Source: Phoronis australis (lineage: Eukaryota; Phoronida; Phoronidae). From it: 64,000 nucleotides of DNA. The position numbers were made by a program, and so were the translations under genes. Where the stretch lies: contig NMRA01000029.1 of assembly GCA_002633005.1 (NCBI GenBank), positions 1,531,796 to 1,595,795 on the forward strand. The letters are read 5' to 3'. The notes under the pieces are model-generated. The model worked only from the letters and a program-made list of their open reading frames with translations. It made no database searches and was not told the DNA's origin. This document shows positions 61,201 to 64,000 of the stretch, piece after piece (positions within the stretch are counted from its first letter, which is position 1; each line of letters starts with the position of its first letter).

Positions 61201-63401
61201 TTTAAAAGTCAATCCAAGAGAAAATTAAAAGAAATCAAAAAATTTCCAAGGGTCATCTCGCAGACTCAGCTTAAGCTTTGTGTACGAGCTCGCGGTGTGG
61301 CTCTGGTAAAAAATGACCAATTTTACAATTTTTTTGTCCAAATGTTCACGAACAAACTGGCACGTTTTTGCATAAACAAACCAGCAAATTTCCCAATATC
61401 AAAAACAGGTACATTGCACTCAGTGAAAGAAAACACACAATGGGATAACGATGTGATCAGTACATGTAAGTACTTCCAATTAAAATAATAATTTTGTTGG
61501 ATCCATGACATTACAAGAGATAAATCCGGAGGCACTTTTTCGTAATGTTGAACGTGGATGTCATTCGAGTGCTTCTACAAACGGCGCTGGAGACATCGAA
61601 ATACATGTTCATCAATGGAGCTCGGAAGTGTAAAAAAATTTTGAAAACTTTGGAATTGGGCTTTTTAAAATTTTCGTTCTAAAAGTTCCCAATATTGCGA
61701 ACCTTGTTTGTGATTTCGTTACATTTATATGGTTTAAATCAGAAAAAAATAATAAGAATTAATATTTTTGAGACCATAATGCTTCCTGACATATCCATAC
61801 AGCATTTCACTCACTGACTGTTCACAAGTGACCATGGGTCAGAGGTTACGCGGCGCAGGTGATTTTAAAGTTGATGTGAATATTTCATATGATTTTTAAT
61901 GAAAAATTACGACTCGAGCACTATGCAAAGACAATTTTTAATTAAGGGCTCTACACTGTAGATTATGAACCAGATCAATCGAAAATTATGTTTTCCATTT
62001 TGAAGGTAAAAAGCCTACATCAGAGAAAAGGCATAGATGTCTGAAATACAATTATAGATAATAAAATTCGGGTTGTGGGTTCTAAACTTATCGCTAATCC
62101 GTTTGTGTTATAATTTTGACATTTTTTGACCTGGTCGGCCATCTTGAACGACAACGGCATAGGTTACAAGTTTCAAAGTCATCCATTCAAGATAGTTTAC
62201 ACAGCTATTCTAGCAGTAAACTTGAGTGACACATATCGTTTTTTACCATTCTGAACGTTACGGTAATTTTGAAACAGATCCTGATAAATAATAACAATGT
62301 TTAACATTGTAATAACCGAGGAATTGGCGCCATAGTTTCAGACTATATACTATTTATTAAATCAAACTGAGACAGAAGTCTCATATAATTATTAGTTTTG
62401 TATCAAATGTTATGTTTGGGACTTGATTGCATGTTGAGTGTTATTTACACTGGTGCAATTTTATTAGATAATCATTTTGGGAAAGTTTGATGATCGCACC
62501 GGCAACCAACGTGGAGTCAAACTTCCGAGGTCAAATGACACTGTTAAAATAGTCCCAGGTGTGCAATGTGGAAAACAATATCGTATTTAATCAACTTATT
62601 CAACGCGTAGGTGGTGAAATTGTTGACACACTTCTGCAACAAAGCAGTTGTGTACAATTTTGCCGATGTTTGTGCCATAACTATACGGAATACTCCGCAT
62701 GTATTTATTTCAATATGAAGTGGCCCTTCAATTGACTAGTCTGAAGCACATTCTAATTAAGTTACTTACTGTTTGGGTCAAATTAGCATACACTTTAATT
62801 TGTAATGCGATCACTTCAGATAGTTAGCTACATTTATCCCTGAATTAGCCTGAAACTTTGAACCCGTGAGTCCAATATTTTAAAACATGGCATTTTTTAT
62901 CTCTTATGAGAGTGTGAAAAGTGGCAAAATCACTTTTGGGTGGAATCAGTTAAACGATTAGCATATCCAGTGTATCCATATATGTTTTATGTAATGTTTA
63001 TCAGGTGATAAGGTGGACGCTGCTAGGACACAGAAAAGACAGAATCACTTAGCAGCTGCCTTCGTTGCTTTTATCAACTAGTTTCAATAATTGCGTCTCA
63101 AAACGTTGGTTCGATATGCAACTGTTTCCAAAATATTAATAAACGTGCTATGGAAAAACTGTGCAAATTAAAAGTTTCAGTAAATACAAGCGAGATGTGT
63201 ATGTCCCTTGAGTGTAAGAAACTCCATATGTGAGTCCTTTCATTAACACAACGTACCGCCGTCATCTGGACGGAAGTTCGAAGGTTCTGGTGTTTCACAG
63301 CGAACACCGTATGACGTCTTGGTCGCTGGCGTGGAGATTTCTTTGCCAAAAACGCACGTGTACGTATTGTCTTCTGGTAAGTGAGAGATAGTCAAATTGA
63401 G
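31091..63401 (-). CDS. Plexin (plexin-B-like receptor), 23 exons, 5' part outside window
   Basis: Plexins are single-pass receptors for semaphorins; ligand binding activates a cytoplasmic GAP domain that acts on small GTPases of the Rap/Ras type, and a Rho-family GTPase binds an inserted RBD. I joined 23 exons with AG acceptors and GT donors. Their summed length and every junction phase keep one open frame of 1,252 codons. Order by residue of this partial product: TIG-like/PSI region 1-267, IPT1 268-353, IPT2 354-450, IPT3 450-530, IPT4 530-645, transmembrane helix 650-673, juxtamembrane coil 674-750, GAP first half 751-907, RBD 908-1016, GAP second half 1016-1252. RRTES at 835-839 carries the conserved GAP arginines. 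The RBD/GAP stretch ([21 protein letters not shown]) resembles plexin-B more than plexin-A. The sema and PSI1 exons must lie beyond position 64000. Plexin identity is near certain; class B is inference. Confidence 0.95.
31760..31900 (-). CDS. Plexin exon: GAP domain, penultimate
   Basis: Encodes [20 protein letters not shown] then [18 protein letters not shown]. The [13 protein letters not shown] motif is universal in plexins. Donor GTAAGT at 31759. Confidence 0.97.
32164..32311 (-). CDS. Plexin exon: GAP domain with LPLRFWVN motif
   Basis: Encodes [20 protein letters not shown] and then [33 protein letters not shown] corresponds to the second GAP arginine region of plexins (RasGAP FLR-like). 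The arginine is present. Confidence 0.97.
33517..33677 (-). CDS. Plexin exon: GAP domain, second half
   Basis: Encodes [37 protein letters not shown] and VVYTWKSN. It joins LLSTK to GTLQKFVDD exactly as in other plexins, so nothing need be inserted from the intron between them. Leaves AG, completed to Ser. Confidence 0.96.
33766..33851 (-). CDS. Unassigned exon candidate inside plexin intron (with stop)
   Basis: With an AG acceptor at 33852-33853 and one base carried over, this reads [20 protein letters not shown] and then TALSMLRY before TGA. The composition looks coding, but it lies between plexin exons that must join directly. It would therefore belong to a nested same-strand gene, an alternative transcript or a decayed insert. 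I do not recognise the family. An overlapping frame ([15 protein letters not shown]) is also open, so frame choice is uncertain. Confidence 0.3.
34371..34480 (-). CDS. Unassigned exon candidate inside plexin intron
   Basis: After acceptor CAG 34481-34483 the minus strand reads [20 protein letters not shown] then [16 protein letters not shown]: a charged, helix-forming stretch with no stop. A GC-type donor (CAG/GCAATG) at 34370 would join it in frame to the candidate at 33766-33851, giving [15 protein letters not shown]. No homology recognised. Support comes only from frame, composition and splice-like sites. Confidence 0.3.
34684..36332 (+). repeat. 148-bp-periodic satellite array with CTCF-like motifs, array 2
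   Basis: Same family, orientation and ends as the array at 11.2-12.5 kb. Cores at 34775, 34919, 35065, 35217, 35362, 35505, 35661, 35806, 35951, 36050 and 36192. The first eight intervals average 147.0 bp, and the 99-bp interval marks an internal deletion. The best matching core, TGGCCACTAGGTGGCGCAAA at 35657, agrees with the vertebrate CTCF consensus at nearly every position. The array lies wholly within the 3.07-kb plexin intron between exons 36749-36897 and 33517-33677, antisense to the gene. Confidence 0.9.
36749..36897 (-). CDS. Plexin exon: re-entry into GAP domain
   Basis: Encodes [16 protein letters not shown] and [21 protein letters not shown] and [11 protein letters not shown] are conserved plexin motifs after the RBD insertion. 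The intron that follows is 3.07 kb and holds the larger satellite array plus two unassigned exon candidates. Confidence 0.95.
37273..37443 (-). CDS. Plexin exon: Rho-GTPase-binding domain, part 2
   Basis: Encodes [20 protein letters not shown] then [20 protein letters not shown]. This is the part that most favours plexin-B over plexin-A (GHLxLSDxDVTS, RLNTLQHYxVPD). The end is a hydrophilic loop, [12 protein letters not shown]. Confidence 0.95.
38175..38328 (-). CDS. Plexin exon: Rho-GTPase-binding domain, part 1
   Basis: Encodes [20 protein letters not shown] and then [20 protein letters not shown], the ubiquitin-like RBD core ([18 protein letters not shown]) of plexins. Ends one base into a Glu codon. 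Confidence 0.95.
39170..39329. mobile_element. Short inverted-repeat transposon, copy 2 (5-bp duplication TGTTC)
   Basis: A 160-bp unit starting CAGTGGGATCCAGGACTTTG and ending GATTTAGAGG-type sequence in reverse orientation relative to the copy at 29060. Flanked by TGTTC at 39165-39169 and 39330-39334. It lies in the intron between plexin exons 38175-38328 and 40432-40578. Two independent 5-bp duplications establish the element boundaries. Confidence 0.8.
40432..40578 (-). CDS. Plexin exon: GAP-to-RBD connector
   Basis: Encodes [20 protein letters not shown] then [20 protein letters not shown]. The [15 protein letters not shown] motif is a plexin signature just before the Rho-binding domain. 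Phase 0 at both ends. Confidence 0.95.
42494..42817 (-). CDS. Plexin exon: GAP domain, first half
   Basis: Largest exon of the set. Encodes [37 protein letters not shown] and [19 protein letters not shown]. The double arginine (residues 835-836 of the partial product) is the conserved plexin GAP arginine-finger motif, so catalytic competence looks intact here. Donor GTAAGT at the lower end. Plus-strand frames of 86-108 codons over this exon are shadows. Confidence 0.97.
43770..43970. repeat. Dispersed repeat, copy 2
   Basis: Partner of 2760-2970, located in the plexin intron between the transmembrane-side exon 44830-44966 and the GAP exon 42494-42817. It shares the GATTTGCTGGTATT and GTACGCAACCACGTGGAAGA blocks. 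No coding capacity that I trust. Confidence 0.6.
44830..44966 (-). CDS. Plexin exon: juxtamembrane segment to GAP domain
   Basis: Encodes [17 protein letters not shown] and [17 protein letters not shown] then DHPALNK, almost identical in pattern to plexins (FAELQTD, PFLDYxTY, FPG). Starts by completing Ala with the G left by the transmembrane exon. Confidence 0.95.
45435..45666 (-). CDS. Plexin exon: transmembrane helix and juxtamembrane coil
   Basis: Encodes [18 protein letters not shown], then a helix of about 24 residues ([20 protein letters not shown] onward) stopped by [10 protein letters not shown], and the juxtamembrane heptad [17 protein letters not shown]. This L-Q-x-x-L-E-x-x-x-x-x-E-C arrangement is diagnostic for the plexin juxtamembrane segment. 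Arg residues after the helix fit a cytoplasmic face. Confidence 0.95.
46740..47290. repeat. Dispersed repeat with recurring GGCGTTTATT motif
   Basis: Variants of GGGCGTTTATTT occur near 46918, 46960 and 47006, and an inverted form AATAAACGCCCGGGCGTTTA near 47205. The combination suggests one or two copies of an inverted-repeat transposon. Boundaries are not resolved. It lies in the plexin intron between exons 47424-47600 and 45435-45666. Confidence 0.45.
47424..47600 (-). CDS. Plexin exon: IPT4
   Basis: Encodes [36 protein letters not shown] and a hydrophilic tail [14 protein letters not shown]. The GENL strand and cysteine pair match plexin IPT4, the last ectodomain repeat. Phase 0 at both ends. 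Confidence 0.9.
48103..48336 (-). CDS. Plexin exon: second half of IPT3, start of IPT4
   Basis: Encodes [20 protein letters not shown], with the IPT cysteine pair, then [17 protein letters not shown], equivalent to the GFxLDxVxxVR strand of plexins, and ends [10 protein letters not shown]. Acceptor AG 48337-48338, donor GTAAGA. Confidence 0.93.
48957..49053 (-). CDS. Plexin exon: first half of IPT3
   Basis: Encodes [18 protein letters not shown] then [13 protein letters not shown]. The [12 protein letters not shown] motif is the IPT start strand. Acceptor CAG 49054-49056, donor GTGAGT. Confidence 0.9.
50063..50233 (-). CDS. Plexin exon: second half of IPT2, start of IPT3
   Basis: Begins [13 protein letters not shown], runs through [17 protein letters not shown] and ends [16 protein letters not shown], the usual strand between IPT2 and IPT3. 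Donor GTACGT; leaves GG to be completed by G of the next exon. Longer plus-strand frames over this exon are shadows. Confidence 0.9.
51245..51387 (-). CDS. Plexin exon: first half of IPT2
   Basis: Encodes [20 protein letters not shown], the hallmark RGPxSGGTR start of a plexin IPT repeat, then [10 protein letters not shown] and [10 protein letters not shown]. Ends with two bases (GA) completed by the next exon to Glu. Confidence 0.93.
52096..52256. mobile_element. Palindromic MITE-like element, copy 2
   Basis: Opposite-orientation relative of the element at 8846-9009. It shares the TAGCGAGGTCCTAGCG and CACGTAATCTxGCGAAGTCT blocks and the GGAGGCAG end. It lies in the large intron between the IPT1 and IPT2 exons of the plexin. 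Confidence 0.6.
53383..53640 (-). CDS. Plexin exon: IPT1 domain
   Basis: Encodes a complete IPT/TIG domain: [16 protein letters not shown] near its start, then [20 protein letters not shown] with the characteristic cysteine pair, and SSNFEYK at the end. The run AGAGAG inside it is a short Ala/Gly loop. Acceptor TAG 53641-53643, donor GTAAGA, phase 0 at both ends. Confidence 0.92.
54193..54210. repeat. Poly-G tract next to an ambiguous base
   Basis: An N at 54193 followed by GGGTGGGG and more G to 54210. The uncertain base next to a long G run probably reflects sequencing difficulty. It lies in the intron between plexin exons 56156-56301 and 53383-53640. Confidence 0.9.
56156..56301 (-). CDS. 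Plexin exon: PSI3 domain
   Basis: Encodes [18 protein letters not shown], then CAWNDKCVY and [11 protein letters not shown]: the cysteine framework of plexin PSI3 followed by the C-P-x-I-T entry into IPT1. Acceptor CAG 56302-56304, donor GTAGGA. Confidence 0.9.
58137..58230 (-). CDS. Plexin exon: segment leading into PSI3
   Basis: Encodes [17 protein letters not shown] followed by [14 protein letters not shown]. It corresponds to the plexin segment containing the short GDFPID-like motif before PSI3. Ends with a single G that joins CT of the next exon to make Ala. Confidence 0.85.
58772..58876 (-). CDS. Plexin exon: strand segment between PSI2 and PSI3
   Basis: Encodes [17 protein letters not shown] and ends CRGNAE. 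This matches the Y-E-C-x-V...V-x-C-x-N pattern between PSI2 and PSI3 of plexins. Phase 0 at both ends. The donor GTGCTC is weaker than the others in this gene. Confidence 0.82.
59704..59917 (-). CDS. Plexin exon: PSI2 domain
   Basis: Encodes [20 protein letters not shown], a textbook plexin PSI core (C-x2-C-x5-GCHWC), then SSCPRIDP, a [13 protein letters not shown] strand and KNLPTRM, the linker strand that follows PSI2 in plexins. Acceptor CAG 59918-59920, donor GTAAGG. Ends in phase 0. A 111-codon minus-strand frame over the same bases is a shadow. Confidence 0.92.
60349..60445 (-). CDS. Plexin exon: end of TIG-like domain, start of PSI2
   Basis: Encodes [17 protein letters not shown] and then [10 protein letters not shown]. 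This matches the plexin pattern SKETG...F.FYNCS just before the PSI2 cysteines. Two donors are possible. The one giving an AT carry-over (GTAAATAT) restores the frame, so that the next exon reads M-C-I-P-C and completes the C-x5-C-x2-C spacing of PSI2. The alternative donor at TCAT/GTAAAG breaks the frame. Confidence 0.85.
60655..61170 (+). repeat. Degenerate single copy of the 148-bp satellite family
   Basis: Contains ATGAGGTGGCGCAGATTATG and then CATTAGATGCC about 130 bases on, with intervening phrases (ATTTAATGAAGTTCA, AAGGACTCCTAAG) that match the array monomers. The last part, CAAATTTCATGAAGATCTTC with GGTCTTTAGAGATACA, resembles the array 3' end. It lies in a plexin intron. Confidence 0.55.
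63257..63401 (-). CDS. Plexin exon 1 of window: TIG-like domain between PSI1 and PSI2
   Basis: Encodes [19 protein letters not shown] and continues to CETPEP, the usual plexin pattern of a beta-rich domain with paired cysteines after PSI1. Acceptor CAG at 63402-63404, donor GTACGT starting at 63256; ends one base into a codon (GAT across the junction). This is the most N-terminal plexin exon I can find. Nothing convincing lies in 63405-64000, so sema and PSI1 must be further right. Confidence 0.85.
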
Positions 63402-64000
63402 CTGAAAAACGAAACAGAGCTCACAGATCTTATAATGAACTATTACTAGGAACTGTCATATGTTCAGTTTGGAATGCTGTTACGGCGATATAAATTGTTT
63501 GACATTACAAGTTGACAATATCATTGATTCAACCTCGTGTATACAAACACACGTCAATCAAACATCACAGGGGTCCTGAGGCTTAAAGAATTATTTACGG
63601 ACGAAAATGCATCTTGAGAATATTACTCTAAGGAATAGACTTTTTGAAGTCATAAGCATTGACCAAAATTGTAAAACATCAAATGCTGTTGTGTTTTTGA
63701 GATTTTATTGCAATTAGAATAAAATGGAAGTCATTCACATCGAATTGAATGCACTCAAATACACAAAAATGTGTGTTTTAGTATCACAAAAATTAAAAAG
63801 GCAATTTTCCAACGTCTATTCCTCTCACAGACAAAAGGAGGCTGCTTAGGCCAAGTAACCTAACGGTGAGATTTGTCTATTGCATTTGTCAATAATTACA
63901 CTTTCATAAAAATTAGCAATTGTTTTCATGTTTGGGCACTGAGGTGAAACCCAAAAATATTGGTAAATGAAAATCTTATGATATTTCCAAATCTTCAAAA

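Noticed and set aside
1-64000. tRNA and rRNA genes
   Set aside because: No cloverleaf with A and B box sequences and no rRNA-like stretch was seen on reading both strands; a covariance-model scan was not possible.

Overview
The window is intron-rich, AT-rich eukaryotic genomic DNA packed with transposon debris. The anchor gene is a plexin with metazoan domain order, and the repeats (Penelope-like GIY-YIG elements, CR1/L2-type LINEs, a THAP-bearing TTAA-target transposon, short inverted-repeat transposons, Cys-rich multicopy ORFs) are typical of marine invertebrates. A hemichordate or amphioxus-like deuterostome is my best guess, but this is inference and the species is not determined.

Right half (about 31.1-63.4 kb, minus strand): 23 consecutive exons of one plexin gene, best matching the plexin-B class. 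They run from the region after PSI1 through two more PSI domains, four IPT/TIG domains, the transmembrane helix, and the split cytoplasmic GAP domain with its inserted Rho-binding domain. All exon phases agree and give 1,252 codons ending at TAA 31091-31093, with an AATAAA about 135 bases further on. The sema domain of this gene lies beyond the right edge. Introns contain a 148-bp-periodic satellite (34.68-36.33 kb), a short transposon with a 5-bp target duplication (39.17-39.33 kb), other dispersed repeats, and two possible nested exons (33.77-34.48 kb).

Middle (about 14.3-31 kb): no host gene could be recognised. It holds a 1.7 kb head-to-head palindrome of Penelope-like fragments (14.36-16.05 kb), a Kolobok-like element of 1,632 bp with TTAA duplications and a ruined THAP domain (19.68-21.31 kb), a retrotransposon RNase H fragment (24.9-25.4 kb), a tandem repeat with a period near 425 bp (26.0-26.96 kb), another Penelope C-terminal fragment (27.5 kb), and a 510-bp direct duplication (28.33 and 30.18 kb). 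An ambiguous base lies exactly at the end of the first copy of that duplication. A LINE reverse transcriptase fragment and a short transposon lie between the two copies.

Left part: at 13.07-14.08 kb, also on the minus strand, is the first coding exon of a second plexin: signal peptide plus most of a sema domain, with a TATA box just upstream. Its later exons could not be found. Next comes a second copy of the 148-bp-periodic satellite (11.21-12.52 kb). The far left holds a decayed 3.5 kb CR1/L2-like LINE (3.27-6.76 kb), short palindromic transposons near 8.6-9.0 kb, and a two-part remnant (1.3-2.0 kb) with a helical segment and a CXC-like cysteine cluster.

The most notable signal is in the two satellite arrays. 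Every monomer carries a near-consensus CTCF-type core (CCACTAGGTGGCGC and variants), always in the same orientation. Spacing averages 148 bp in one array and 147 bp in the other, close to nucleosome length, with a trimeric higher-order repeat. One array sits inside the plexin gene and the other just past the second plexin's sema exon.
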